Source: Deinococcus sedimenti | GTDB lineage: Bacteria; Deinococcota; Deinococci; Deinococcales; Deinococcaceae | Length of the DNA stretch: 64,000 bases | Assembly (NCBI RefSeq): GCF_014648135.1 | Contig: NZ_BMQN01000001.1 | Location: forward strand, 186,001 to 250,000 | Direction of reading: 5' to 3' | Part shown: positions 29,926 through 42,788 of the stretch, one piece after another | How positions within the stretch are numbered: the first letter of the stretch is position 1 | Layout of the letters: each line of letters opens with the position of its first letter | Program-made: the position numbers and the translations under genes | Notes under the pieces: model-generated | Told to the model about the DNA's origin: nothing | Databases searched by the model: none | What the model saw: the letters and a program-made list of their open reading frames with translations, nothing else

Positions 29926-31662
29926 ATGATGAGGGTGATGCACCAGGGACGTCCCACTCGACCCGGTCGCCCCGCCCGGCCCCCGGTCCTCGGGGAGCTG
30001 CTGGACCCGGCCACGTACCGCGCCGCCGGGTACGTGCTGCTGAGCGTCCCGGTCGGCGGGCTGATCGCCGCCCTGCTGACCGCCTCGGTCCTGGGTGGCC
30101 TGCTGACCCTGCCGGTCCTGATCGGCGCGCTGTTCCTGGTGGTGGCCCTGTGGCTGGTGGGCGCCCTGGGAGACCTGCAGCGCATCCTGGCAGGCCTGCT
30201 GGGCGTGCGGTTCGTGCGGCCCGCGCCGCCCCTGTCCACCGGCGGCCTGCTGGGCTGGCTGGGCGTGACCCTGGCCGACCCCGCCACGTACCGCACGCTG
30301 CTGTTCCACGTGATTCAGCTGCCGCTGGGCTTGGTGTGCTGGGTGGTGCTGGCCACGCTGCTGGCGGTGGTCGTGCTGGGCCTGGGCGCGCCCCTGTGGC
30401 TGATGAACAGCGCCACACCCCTGGTCTGGAACGAGTGGACCCTGCGGCCCGGCCCGGTGGCCGTGGCGGGGTTGGTCGTGATCGGCGCGGGAGCCCTGCA
30501 GGTCACGGCGGGCGTCCTGAACCTGATGGGCCGCATGTGGACCCGCCTGAGTGCGGCGCTGCTGGCCCTGGACGCCGGCGAGGCCGCGCGGCGTGAAGTG
30601 ATCGCGCTGCGCCGCGCGGCTGGACGCGTCGCGCTGGGCGACGATCTGCACGCCACGCTGCGCGACCTGACCACCCAGGCCCGTGAGGCCAGCACCGCCG
30701 AGGTGGTCGCGCTGGTCGCGCCGGACGGTACGCTGCGCGCCGCAGACCTGGGATTCGCCGCGTCCGCAGAGTTGTTGAGCGGACCGCTGACGCGCCCCCC
30801 CGCGCCGGGCGAGGCCAGCCTGACCGCCCTGAGCGGTGGTGAGGCGCTGGCGGCGCTGCCCGTCACGCTACCTGCCAGCGCCGGAGGGGACGGTGGCACC
30901 CTGCGCGCCCTGTACGCCCCCGGCACCCGTCCCGGCGCGGACGAACTGGCGTTCCTGCTGTCCATCGCGGATCACGCCGGGACCGCGCTGCACGCCGCGC
31001 AGCTCATCGAGCGGGCTGGCGCGCGCGCCGGGGAACTCGAGCGCGCCCGGCTGGCCCGCGAACTGCACGACAGTGTCGCGCAGGCGCTGTACGGCATCAC
31101 GCTGGGCGCCAAGACCGCGCGCGCCACCCTGGACCGCGACCCGAACCGCACCCGCCAGAGCCTCGAGTACACCATCCGCCTCGCGGAGGGCGGCGTCTCG
31201 GAGATGAAGGCGCTGCTGTTCAGCCTCCGCCCCGACGCGCTGGAGGAAGGCGGACTGGTCGCCGCCCTCACGCAGCACGCGCACGCCCTGGAAGCCCGCC
31301 ACGGGCTGACCGTCCACGCCGAACTGAGCGTTGAACCCGACCTGAGCCCCGACGCGCAGGCCGCCGCGTACCGCGTGGCGCAGGAGGCGCTCCACAACAC
31401 CGTCAAGCACGCCCGCGCGCAGCACGTGTGGCTGAGCGTCACCCAGGACGACCAGCACGTCACCCTGAACGTCCGCGACGACGGGCGCGGCTTCGACGTC
31501 AGCGCCCAGGGGCGAGGCACGCTCGGTCAGCGCAGCATGCGCGAACGCGCCGCCGGGGCCGGCGGACAGCTGGCCGTACTCAGCACCGCCGGAGAAGGCA
31601 CCCAGGTCACCCTGACCCTCCCGCGCGCCGCGCTCCTGCCCAGCCCGGAGGTCGGCGCGTGA
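29926..31662 (+). CDS. Membrane sensor histidine kinase (NarL/LiaS-like)
   Basis: The 578-residue kinase has an N-terminal membrane sensor module of four hydrophobic segments (about residues 36-80 and 120-200) repeated around DPATYR motifs, at residues 27 and 117. A GAF-like domain (about 225-365) follows, then HisKA_3 with the phospho-acceptor His in LARELHDSVAQALYG, and HATPase motifs VAQEALHNTVKHARA and DDGRGFD. TAGGCT lies 7 nt before the ATG. It heads a three-gene operon: its stop overlaps the GTG of the next gene and a LuxR-type response regulator follows. The module resembles envelope-stress systems, but the signal is unknown. Confidence 0.88.
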   Translation: MMRVMHQGRPTRPGRPARPPVLGELLDPATYRAAGYVLLSVPVGGLIAALLTASVLGGLLTLPVLIGALFLVVALWLVGALGDLQRILAGLLGVRFVRPAPPLSTGGLLGWLGVTLADPATYRTLLFHVIQLPLGLVCWVVLATLLAVVVLGLGAPLWLMNSATPLVWNEWTLRPGPVAVAGLVVIGAGALQVTAGVLNLMGRMWTRLSAALLALDAGEAARREVIALRRAAGRVALGDDLHATLRDLTTQAREASTAEVVALVAPDGTLRAADLGFAASAELLSGPLTRPPAPGEASLTALSGGEALAALPVTLPASAGGDGGTLRALYAPGTRPGADELAFLLSIADHAGTALHAAQLIERAGARAGELERARLARELHDSVAQALYGITLGAKTARATLDRDPNRTRQSLEYTIRLAEGGVSEMKALLFSLRPDALEEGGLVAALTQHAHALEARHGLTVHAELSVEPDLSPDAQAAAYRVAQEALHNTVKHARAQHVWLSVTQDDQHVTLNVRDDGRGFDVSAQGRGTLGQRSMRERAAGAGGQLAVLSTAGEGTQVTLTLPRAALLPSPEVGA

Positions 31663-32735
31663 CCAACCTGCCCCCGGCCCGCCCGCTGGCCCCCACCCTG
31701 ACCCGCATGGCGCAGGGCCTGCTGGTCGCCGCCGCCGGAATGGCCCTGGTGTGGCACGGCAGCGCCCGCACCCTGACCCCCGGCATGAGCGTGCAGGACA
31801 CGCCCATCAGCGTACAACTGGACGGACCGCTGCCTCTGGACCTCGCCAGCAGCGCCGCCGTCACCGTCCGCAGCGACCGCGCCGACCTGACCGTCACGCC
31901 CCTGCCCGCCGGGAGCCCCTACGCCCTGCGGGGCCGCGCGCACCACCGCGCCCGCAACCCGGTGCAGGCCGAGGTGACCCGCCAGGGCCGCGCCATCACA
32001 GCGGCCCTGACCCTGAACGTGCAGCCCCTGCGCGAACGCGGCGTGATCATTGGCGGCAGCGAGGGTGTGCAGCACGAACTGGACGCCGCGCTCAGCCGCG
32101 ACCTGCCCATCACGCTCAGCACCAGTAGCGTCAGCGGGGACCAGCGCCTGACCCTCACGCCCCTGCGCCTGCGCGCCCTCACCGTCCGCAGCGACACCGG
32201 CGACCAGACCCTGACCCTCCCCGCCCGGGAGGCCGGAGCGATCAGCGTCGTCAGCCGCAGCGGACAGGTCGCCCTGACCGCCCCGGGCGGCAGCCGCAGC
32301 GACGCCCTGCGCGTGAATACCGGCAGCGGCGACCAGTTCCTGAACCTCACCGGACTGACCACCCAGACCCTCGGGATCGGCACGGACAGCGGCCGCGTGC
32401 GCCTGACCCTGCCGGTCATCACCGGGCGCGGCACCGTCACCACCGGCAGCGGCGACCTGCGCGTCACCGCCACCACCCGCACGCGCGGCACGCTGGACAT
32501 CCGCACCCAGAGCGGCCGCGTCACCCTGATCCTCCCGCCCACCCTGACCGCCCGCGTCCGCTACCCCGACCGCGACACCGACACCTTCCCCCCGGATCAG
32601 CCGCCCAGTCCCGCCCCTGACCTGGACGTCTTCGTGGACGCTGGGCGTGACAAGGTCACTGTGACCACGTCCACCAACGACACGCCTCCCAGCCCGCCCC
32701 GTCCGCCCAGCCCGCCCAGCCCCACCCGCCGCTGA
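31659..32735 (+). CDS. Membrane-anchored DUF4097-like beta-repeat protein
   Basis: The 358-residue protein has an N-terminal signal/anchor segment (LLVAAAGMALVWHG) followed by a long repetitive beta-rich domain. Segments such as ALTVRSDTGDQTLTLP, AISVVSRSGQVALTAP, ALRVNTGSGDQFLNL and TVTTGSGDLRVTA recur about every 22-25 residues. This toast-rack pattern characterises DUF4097/LiaF-C-like proteins. A Pro/Ser-rich tail ends it. The GTG start overlaps the kinase stop (GTGA) and the response-regulator gene follows 20 bp later. By analogy with Lia-type systems it may modulate kinase activity or be the system output; this is inference. Confidence 0.75.
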   Translation: MTNLPPARPLAPTLTRMAQGLLVAAAGMALVWHGSARTLTPGMSVQDTPISVQLDGPLPLDLASSAAVTVRSDRADLTVTPLPAGSPYALRGRAHHRARNPVQAEVTRQGRAITAALTLNVQPLRERGVIIGGSEGVQHELDAALSRDLPITLSTSSVSGDQRLTLTPLRLRALTVRSDTGDQTLTLPAREAGAISVVSRSGQVALTAPGGSRSDALRVNTGSGDQFLNLTGLTTQTLGIGTDSGRVRLTLPVITGRGTVTTGSGDLRVTATTRTRGTLDIRTQSGRVTLILPPTLTARVRYPDRDTDTFPPDQPPSPAPDLDVFVDAGRDKVTVTTSTNDTPPSPPRPPSPPSPTRR

Positions 32736-32755
32736 CCCCCACCCGGAGACCCCAC

Positions 32756-33432
<677 letters not shown>

Positions 33433-33436
<4 letters not shown>

Positions 33437-34032
33437 CTGGCGTCGTCCGGCGGCCAGCCCAGTACGGCGCGCAGGCCCGTCATGCAGTCCGCGCGGTACA
33501 GCGCGAGGTCCGGGTCCGGGTCGGCCAGGAAGCGCACACTGAGGCCCTCGACGATGGCCCGCAGCAGCCGCGCCCGGCCCTCCGCCCCCGCCGACCCCGC
33601 CAGTCGCGCCAGTTCCAGATCCACCGCCAGCGACTCGGCCAGAAACGCCCGCTGCATGGTCATCAGGTCCGCGTCGCGCGTCGCCGCCGCCAGGAAGTCG
33701 AGGGACACCGTGTAGAACCGCCGGGTGTTCACCAGCCCGTAGAACTGGTTGTCCACGTACGCCCGCAGTTTCCCCTCGGGCGTGCCCGACAGCCGCACCG
33801 CGCGCCGCGTCGCCACCGCGATCGTCCGCGAGAACCGCCGCATCACGGCCGCGAGCAGCCCCGCGCGGCTGCCGAAGTGGTACACCAGCGTGCCCCGGCT
33901 CACGCCCGCGTGAGCGGCGATGTCCGCCAGCGTCACGCCCGCGTACCCCCGCTCGTAGATCGCCAGGTACGCCGCCTTCTCCAGCGCCGCCCGCCGCGCG
34001 CGGTCCTGAATGGGATTCACCTTGCGCGCCAT
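33433..34032 (-). CDS. TetR-family transcriptional regulator
   Basis: The 199-residue regulator has an N-terminal helix-turn-helix in AYLAIYERGYAGVTLADIAA and HAGVSRGTLVYHFGSRAGLL, plus a C-terminal domain resembling the TetR_C_6/BetI type (YVDNQFYGLVNTRRFYTVSL, LARLAGSAGAEGRARLLRAI). BetI-like proteins respond to small polar ligands, but the target is not evident here. The start at 34032 is preferred to an ATG 12 bp upstream because GGGGGG lies just before it. It is convergent with the response regulator, with a 4-bp overlap of the stop codons. It may be a stand-alone autoregulated gene. Confidence 0.83.
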
Positions 34033-34178
34033 TCCCCCCAGCATCCCGGCTCAGGCGGCCCGGGTCAAGGCGCAGAGGCAGGCAGGGGGAAGTGGAGGGG
34101 CGGGCGGTGCCCGTTCGGTCACTGACCTGCGGCGGAACATCCCTTCGACTGGTGGGACGTGGACAATCCACCCACTCC

Positions 34179-34847
34179 CTACGGCCCACTCCCCCCGACG
34201 ACCGCCACGATCAGCGTGACGAGGATCGCCGCGAGCCCCATGCCGATAGACGACGCGGCGCCGGTCTGTTCGCCTTCCTCGCGGGCGCGGGCGGTGCCGA
34301 CGCCGTGCGCGACGGACCCGATGGCGATGCCGCGCGCCAGGGGGTGCCGGACGCGCAGGGCGGTCAGGAGGGCGGGGAGGATCAGCGCGCCGATCAGGCC
34401 GGACAGCACGGCCAGAGTGGCGGCGAGTGCTGGGGGCGCGTGCGTGAACGGCGCGAGTTGCAGCGCGACGGGGCTGGTGGCGGGCGCGGTGTGCAGGGCG
34501 CGCTGTGCGTCGGGGGAGAGGTGCAACGCGCGGGCCAGCAGCGTGTCTACCATGACGCCCAGCGTGGTCCCGGTCAGTCCGCCGATCAGCAGGGCGCGCC
34601 ACTGCCGGGCGAGGAGGGCCCGCAGTCGGTACAGCGGCACGGCCAGCGCGACGACGGCGGGCGTGAGCAGCGCCGAGAGAGGCTGCACGTCGTGCAGGTA
34701 CGTGTCGTACGGCACCCGCGTGAGCAGCAGGGCAGCGGCGACGATCAGCGTGCCGATCAGGGTCGGGTTCGCCAGCGGGGACCGCACCCGCAATTGCGTC
34801 AGCATGCCCGCCGCGAAGGCCAGCAGCGTGACCATGACCCAGATCAA
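34179..34847 (-). CDS. lrgB: LrgB family membrane protein
   Basis: The integral membrane protein of about 222 residues has the LrgB hallmark PAVVALAVPLYRLRALL near residue 71, an early LANPTLIGTLIVA motif, and the glycine-rich IAIGSVAHGVGTARA block near 182. LrgB/CidB partner with LrgA/CidA in a holin/antiholin-like or small-molecule (pyruvate, glycolate) transport function. The start is probably the TTG at 34847, 4 nt after GGAGG and overlapping the lrgA stop; an ATG at 34835 is an alternative that would lose a conserved tryptophan. Third gene of mtnN-lrgA-lrgB. A degenerate AGTGGG-rich repeat overlaps its stop codon. Confidence 0.88.
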   Translation of the reverse strand: MIWVMVTLLAFAAGMLTQLRVRSPLANPTLIGTLIVAAALLLTRVPYDTYLHDVQPLSALLTPAVVALAVPLYRLRALLARQWRALLIGGLTGTTLGVMVDTLLARALHLSPDAQRALHTAPATSPVALQLAPFTHAPPALAATLAVLSGLIGALILPALLTALRVRHPLARGIAIGSVAHGVGTARAREEGEQTGAASSIGMGLAAILVTLIVAVVGGSGP

Positions 34848-35230
34848 GAGTCCTCCGGGCGCAGCAGGCGCGACGCGAGCAGACCCGCCGCGCCCGCTCC
34901 CACCAGCAGGCCCGCCGTCATCACCAGCACCCACAGGCCCCACGCGGCCCCCGCGCTCAGGAACTGCAGGAACCCCACGGTGGCCGGAATGAACAGCAGT
35001 CCCAGGATGCCCAGCAGCCCGTCGGCGGCGTCCGTGATCCAGTGCAGCCGCACCAGTTTCAGGCCCAGCGCCGCCCACAGCAGCACCAGCCCCACCACCG
35101 ACCCCGGCAGCGGCAGGCCCAGCGCGCCCGTCAGGGCCTGCCCGGCCGCCGCGAACGCCAGCAGCAGCCCCAGGCCCAGCACGAACCGGGCCGGGGCCGG
35201 CAGGCGCGCCGTGACCGACCCGGACGTCAC
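34844..35230 (-). CDS. lrgA: LrgA/CidA family membrane protein
   Basis: The 128-residue protein has four hydrophobic segments and the family motif LPLPGSVVGLVLLW (about residues 38-51), then FIPATVGFL near 83. It is a holin-like protein working with LrgB in murein hydrolase control or metabolite export. It lies 4 bp downstream of mtnN and overlaps lrgB, so the three form one transcript starting at the mtnN promoter. Putting an LrgAB pair behind methylthioadenosine nucleosidase is not a standard arrangement. Confidence 0.87.
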   Translation of the reverse strand: MTSGSVTARLPAPARFVLGLGLLLAFAAAGQALTGALGLPLPGSVVGLVLLWAALGLKLVRLHWITDAADGLLGILGLLFIPATVGFLQFLSAGAAWGLWVLVMTAGLLVGAGAAGLLASRLLRPEDS

Positions 35231-35234
35231 GGGC

Positions 35235-35933
<699 letters not shown>

Positions 35934-36137
35934 GAGAAGCAGTCTAGCCCCAGCCGGGTGCGCGGTAGGCGGGGCGCGGGAGGGGAGTGGGGAGTGGGTC
36001 GGAGGTCCGCGTCCCAGGAGTCTGGGGGGCTGTGAGTGCAGATGGGCAGGGGCGGATGCCCAGGCCGTCGCCTCCCACTGCCTACTCCCCGCCGCCTGCT
36101 TCCTGCCTCCTCATGGGCGGGGCGTATGCTCGCGGGC
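35934..36137. other. Divergent intergenic region
   Basis: 204 bp between the mtnN and aminotransferase starts. It holds both -10 hexamers close to the start codons and degenerate (A)GTGGGGAGTGG / CCACTGCCTACTCCCC stretches (about 35983-36000 and 36074-36092) similar to those at 34164 and 41066. No gene. Confidence 0.45.
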
Positions 36138-37319
36138 ATGACGGACACCCTCAATCCGCGCGACACGCTGGACGTCACGGCCCTGCGTCACCCCGATTCC
36201 CTGAAGTGGACGCTGTACCCGGAAGACGTCATTCCCATGTGGGTGGCGGACATGGACTTCCCGGTCGCGCCGCCCATCATGCGCGCCCTGCACGAGCGGC
36301 TGGACGCCGGGCTGGGCTACGCGCAGCTGCGCGGCGACACCCGCCTGAAAGACGCCCTGCTGCCGAAACTGGCCGCGCAGGGCCTGGATAGCCTGACGCA
36401 CGAGAACGTGACGTTCCTGCCGGGTGTCGTGCCGGGCATCTACGCCGCCGTGCACGCCCTGACCACCCCCGGCGAGCCGGTCGTGACCATGACGCCCATC
36501 TACCACCCGTTCCACATGGCGATCACCGAACTGGGCCGCCGCGTGGCGGGCGTGCCCCTGCGCGACGGCGAGAACGGCTATGAGATCAACTGGGCGGCGA
36601 TGGACGCCGCGTCGCGCGGGTCGCGCCTGCTGCTGCTGTGCCACCCGCACAACCCCACCGGGCGCGTCTGGACCGCCGAGGAGTTGCAGAAACTGCGCGA
36701 CCTCGTGCTGGCGCGCGACCTGTTCGTCATGAGCGACGAGTTGCACGCCGACCTGCGCTTCACGGACGGGCCGTTCGAGGCGTTCGCCGCCGACCCGCGC
36801 GTGCAGAACCGCACCATCACCCTGACCGGACCGTGCAAGGCCTTCAACACGGCCGGGCTGGGCATCGGCGCGATGATCAGCCACAACGCCCAGCTGCTCA
36901 CCCGCGTGCGCGGCGCGGCGGGCGGCCTGATGGGTCACGAGAGCGCCCTGAGCCTCACCATGTGGCGCGCCGCGCTGGCCGAGGGTGGCCCCTGGCTGGC
37001 CGACACCGCCCAGTACCTGCGGGAGAACCGCGACTTCATGGCCGCGTTCCTGCGCGAACGACTCCCCTGGGTGCGCTTCCACGTCCCCGAGGCGACGTAC
37101 CTCGCGTGGCTGGACCTGCGCGAGCACCCCCGCGCCGGGGACATCCAGGCCTTCCTGCTGGAGGAAGCGCGGGTCGCCATTCACGACGGCCCGGTCTTCG
37201 CGCACGAGGGCCACAAGCCGCAGTACCAGGGGTTCATCCGCCTGAACTTCGCCACCAGCCGCGAGCTGCTGACCGAGGCGCTGACCCGCATGGAACGCGC
37301 CCTGAACGCCGCGAAGTAA
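36138..37319 (+). CDS. PatB/MalY-type PLP-dependent aminotransferase (cystathionine beta-lyase-like)
   Basis: The 393-residue fold-type I PLP enzyme shows MWVADMDFPVAPPI near residue 34, GYAQLRGD near 60, CHPHNPTGRVW near 167 and the PLP lysine in TGPCKAFNTAGLG near 235, plus the final RLNFATSRELL with the substrate arginine. PatB/MalY proteins are C-S lyases releasing homocysteine from cystathionine, and some act in aminotransfer; the exact activity cannot be told apart here. TATGCT lies 7 nt before the ATG. A terminator follows, shared with hisG on the other strand. Confidence 0.87.
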   Translation: MTDTLNPRDTLDVTALRHPDSLKWTLYPEDVIPMWVADMDFPVAPPIMRALHERLDAGLGYAQLRGDTRLKDALLPKLAAQGLDSLTHENVTFLPGVVPGIYAAVHALTTPGEPVVTMTPIYHPFHMAITELGRRVAGVPLRDGENGYEINWAAMDAASRGSRLLLLCHPHNPTGRVWTAEELQKLRDLVLARDLFVMSDELHADLRFTDGPFEAFAADPRVQNRTITLTGPCKAFNTAGLGIGAMISHNAQLLTRVRGAAGGLMGHESALSLTMWRAALAEGGPWLADTAQYLRENRDFMAAFLRERLPWVRFHVPEATYLAWLDLREHPRAGDIQAFLLEEARVAIHDGPVFAHEGHKPQYQGFIRLNFATSRELLTEALTRMERALNAAK

Positions 37320-37325
37320 GCAGTT

Positions 37326-37356
37326 GGGGAGTGGATGCGGTGCGGCTCCACTCCCC
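37326..37356. terminator. Bidirectional terminator hairpin
   Basis: GGGGAGTGGA (37326-37335) and TCCACTCCCC (37347-37356) form a perfect 10-bp stem between the convergent aminotransferase and hisG genes. Confidence 0.7.
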
Positions 37357-37381
37357 ACTCCCTCCTTTCCACTTCCTGCGT

Positions 37382-38013
37382 TTACTGCGAGGTTAGTTCG
37401 CGCAGGCGCTCGATCAGGGGCCGCAGGCGCTCGCGGCGGGTCTTGAGGGCCGCGCGGTTCACGACCAGCCGCGCGGTCGAGTGGAACAGCACGTCCACCT
37501 CCTCGAGGTTGTTCGCGCGCAGGGTGCTGCCCGTCTGCACGAGGTCCACCACGGCGTCCGCGAGGCCCGTCAGGCACGCCAGTTCGATGTTCCCGCTGAG
37601 CTTGACGATCTCGGCGGGAATGCCGCGCGCGTTCAGGTACGCGCGGGCCGCGCGGGGGTACTTCGTGCCGACCCGCGCGATGTCCCCGTCCGCGCCGACC
37701 TCGCGGATCAGGGAAAGGCGGCACCCGGCAAAGCGCAAGTCCACCGGTTCGTACACGGTGCGGCCCGACTCGATCAGGACGTCCTTCCCGACGATCCCGG
37801 CGTCGGCGACGCCCAGGTCCACGTACACCGGCACGTCCTGGTTACGCAGCTCCAGTACGGTCACGCCGGGGAACTCGTGCCTCAGCGCGCGGGACTTCTC
37901 CGGCATGGTCAGCGGCAGGCCCGCCTGTGACAGCAGCGCGATGGCGTCTTCGAGGATGCGGCCCTTGGGCAGCGCCAGGGTCAGGTGACCGGGGTCACGG
38001 GTGGGGGCGGGGG

Positions 38014-38017
<4 letters not shown>
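37382..38017 (-). CDS. hisG: ATP phosphoribosyltransferase, short form HisG
   Basis: The first enzyme of histidine synthesis joins ATP and PRPP. The 211-residue protein is the short form lacking the C-terminal regulatory domain: [18 protein letters not shown] at the N-terminus, [20 protein letters not shown] near residue 56, [11 protein letters not shown] near 117, and the PRPP loop [20 protein letters not shown] near 151. It needs HisZ for allosteric control, and hisZ lies directly upstream with a 4-bp overlap (GTGA). The start is therefore the GTG at 38017, coupled to hisZ. Other his genes are not in the window. Confidence 0.95.
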
Positions 38018-39213
<1,196 letters not shown>

Positions 39214-39297
39214 GCCCGGCATTCTAAGCGCCACCCACGCCGCCCACCGTCACCCCCGTCTGAACGCCCCGGGCGCGGCGCGTATACTGCCCGCACT

Positions 39298-39870
39298 ATG
39301 CGCCGAGCCCCCCTCCTCGCCCTGCTGGGGACCAGCCTGACCCTCACGCTGGGCAGCTGCGCCCGCACCACCGACAACTTCACGCCGCGCATCAGCGTCA
39401 CCGACACCGGCGCCACCCGCAGCGCCAACGGCTTCCTCGTGCAGGGCTACGTCCTGGATGACACGGGCGTCACGGACATCCAGGTGGACGGCAAGAGCGT
39501 GCCCATCCAGCCCGGCAGCCGCAAGATCGCCCGCTTCCAGTTCCAGGCGGTGCTGTCCACGCCCACCGGGCAGTACACCATCACCGCCCGCGACGCCGCC
39601 GGGAACGAGGCGAAGTTCGTGCTGCCCGTCAGCGTGGACCCCGTGCGGCCCACCGTGAAGGTCACCCGCTTCGAACGCAGCGGGAACGTCATCCGGGTCG
39701 CAGGCGTCGCCACGGACAACGTCCGCGTGGCGCAGGTCAGCGTGGACGGCAACCGCCTGAACATCACCCCCGGCAAGGAGGTCGAGTTCTACGCCGAGAC
39801 GACCGGCATCTGGGCGGACATTGCCGTCACCGACAGCGCCGGAAACGCCGCCACCCTCCGCGCCCGCTGA
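39298..39870 (+). CDS. Lipoprotein with two Ig-like domains
   Basis: The 190-residue exported protein has the signal peptide MRRAPLLALLGTSLTLTLGS, then Cys21 (lipobox LGSC), then two repeated beta domains of about 80 residues. Each ends with the same pattern, ITARDAAGNEAKF and IAVTDSAGNAATL, and begins with VTDIQVDGKSV or VAQVSVDGNRL. These D-x-A-G-N endings are typical of bacterial Ig-like/invasin-type repeats on surface proteins. Function unknown; probably surface-exposed. TATACT lies 9 nt before the ATG. Divergent from hisZ (84 bp between starts). Confidence 0.75.
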   Translation: MRRAPLLALLGTSLTLTLGSCARTTDNFTPRISVTDTGATRSANGFLVQGYVLDDTGVTDIQVDGKSVPIQPGSRKIARFQFQAVLSTPTGQYTITARDAAGNEAKFVLPVSVDPVRPTVKVTRFERSGNVIRVAGVATDNVRVAQVSVDGNRLNITPGKEVEFYAETTGIWADIAVTDSAGNAATLRAR

Positions 39871-39972
39871 ACCTTCATCACGCGGACCCTGCGTCACGCC
39901 ACCCCTTCATGAACTGGCCTCCGTCCTGCGAGTGACGCGCCCGTGCCCGGAGGCACGGTAGCCTGCGCGGGT

Positions 39973-40563
39973 ATGCACGACCTGACCAGCCTGATCCTCT
40001 CCGCGTCCTACGTGGGCCTGTTCGCCATCGTCTTCGCCGAGACGGGCCTGCTGCTGGGCTTCTTCCTGCCCGGCGACACCCTGCTGCTCGCCGCCGGGGT
40101 GCTCGCCGCCGGGGGCGCCCTGAGCCTGGGCGGCGTCATGGCCGTCGTCGTCGCGGGCGGCATCCTGGGCTGCGTCGCCGGGTACTTCATCGGCGGGAAG
40201 TTCGGACCGCGCGTGTTCGCCAACCAGGACGCCCGGTACTTCAAACCCGAGTATGTGACCCGCGCCGAACTGTTCTTCGCGCGCTACGGCTGGCTGGCCG
40301 TCGTCCTCGCCCGCTTCGTGCCGGTCGTGCGGACCCTGGTGCCCACCATGGCGGGCGTGAGCCGCATGCCCCTGGCGCCGTTCACGCTGTACAACATCCT
40401 CGGCGCCCTGCTGTGGGGCGTCAGCGTGCCCGCGCTGGGGTACTTCCTGGGCGACCGCATCCCCCACCTGGACCGCTACATTCTGTTCATCGTAGGTGGT
40501 GTCGTGGTGATCAGCATCGTGCCCGTGCTGCTGAAGGTCATGCAGGCCCGCCGCGCGACCTGA
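39973..40563 (+). CDS. DedA-family membrane protein
   Basis: The 196-residue protein has the DedA/SNARE-associated core: AETGLLLGFFLPGDTLLLAA (residues about 22-41), GYFIGGKFGPRVF near 75, FFARYGWLAVVLARFVPVVR and TLVPTMAGVSRMP, with the conserved acidic and arginine residues needed for proton-coupled function. Recent work assigns family members to undecaprenyl-phosphate or phospholipid translocation, whereas older annotation was only stress/polymyxin related. The ATG at 39973 follows TAGCCT by 8 nt. A hairpin at 40581-40622 ends the transcript. Confidence 0.9.
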   Translation: MHDLTSLILSASYVGLFAIVFAETGLLLGFFLPGDTLLLAAGVLAAGGALSLGGVMAVVVAGGILGCVAGYFIGGKFGPRVFANQDARYFKPEYVTRAELFFARYGWLAVVLARFVPVVRTLVPTMAGVSRMPLAPFTLYNILGALLWGVSVPALGYFLGDRIPHLDRYILFIVGGVVVISIVPVLLKVMQARRAT

Positions 40564-40580
40564 CGCCGGACGTGGGAACT

Positions 40581-40622
40581 GGAGGGGGTGGGTGTCATCG
40601 CGTGACTGACCCCACCCCCTCC
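40581..40622 (+). terminator. Hairpin downstream of dedA
   Basis: GGAGGGGGTGGG (40581-40592) pairs perfectly with CCCACCCCCTCC (40611-40622) around an 18-nt loop. No T-run follows; GAGGAGG of the next gene's ribosome-binding site begins a few bases later. Confidence 0.55.
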
Positions 40623-40640
40623 TGAGCAGAGGAGGCTGGG

Positions 40641-41009
40641 ATGACGACGATGCAGAGGACCGGACTGGTGCTGACATGCGTCCTGCTGGCCGTGCTGATC
40701 GGGGCTGGACTGCGGGCAGCGCGTGACGCGAGGACGGCGTCGCCCCCTGCGGTGACTGCACCCCTGCCCGAGCCGAAGATGATCACACAGCGGTGCGTGA
40801 GCTTCGCGCGCCTTGTTCTGGCCAAGCAGTACCACGGGGCAGATGGGCAGTCCAACCGGCTGACCGGCGTGAAGGCCCTCACCCCGGAGCTGTGGCAGGT
40901 GCGGGGTGAACTGACGAGTCACGATGGCGCTCGCGTCACGGTGTATCCCTACGAGTGCCTGTACAGCGCTGATGCGATCAGCGCAAATGTTCACCCCCGA
41001 GTGCCGTAG
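40641..41009 (+). CDS. Hypothetical membrane-anchored protein
   Basis: This 122-residue protein has one N-terminal hydrophobic helix (TGLVLTCVLLAVLIGAGL) followed by a short Pro/Ala linker and an extracytoplasmic domain of about 75 residues. That domain holds two cysteines (in TQRCVSF and YECLYS) that could form a disulfide. No known family. GAGGAGG 6 nt before the ATG indicates a translated leader. It ends in a good T-tailed terminator. Confidence 0.65.
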   Translation: MTTMQRTGLVLTCVLLAVLIGAGLRAARDARTASPPAVTAPLPEPKMITQRCVSFARLVLAKQYHGADGQSNRLTGVKALTPELWQVRGELTSHDGARVTVYPYECLYSADAISANVHPRVP

Positions 41010-41012
41010 CAG

Positions 41013-41063
41013 GAGAGGAGGGGGGAGGCTGTCACCGGACAACCTCCCCCTCTCTTTGTTTTT
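41013..41063 (+). terminator. Rho-independent terminator
   Basis: A G-rich arm, GAGAGGAGGGGGGAGG, pairs (with a bulge) with CCTCCCCCTCTC (41043-41054), followed by TTTGTTTTT. Confidence 0.75.
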
Positions 41064-41088
41064 CCTACTCACCACTCCCTACTGCCCA

Positions 41089-42687
<1,599 letters not shown>

Positions 42688-42694
42688 GCCCAGC

Positions 42695-42723
42695 ACACTA
42701 CCTTCTGAATCGTTTCAGATCAA
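42695..42723 (-). promoter_or_regulatory. Promoter with LacI-family operator for the alpha-glucosidase
   Basis: On the minus strand, -35 TTGATC (42723-42718) and -10 TAGTGT (42700-42695) are 17 bp apart. The spacer is almost filled by the palindrome CTGAAACGATTCAG (42718-42705), which differs from the classic TGAAACGTTTCA LacI/GalR-type core by one base change. A repressor bound there would block the polymerase directly. Confidence 0.7.
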
Positions 42724-42788
42724 GTGGGGGAGTGCGAAGCAGGGAAGGATGTACTCCTTCCACTGCCCACCCTCTCCTGTTCAGTCCC

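Noticed and set aside
34179..35078. Longer 299-codon lrgB reading frame
   Set aside because: The extra N-terminal part overlaps lrgA in another frame; LrgB homology begins at the TTG near 34847.
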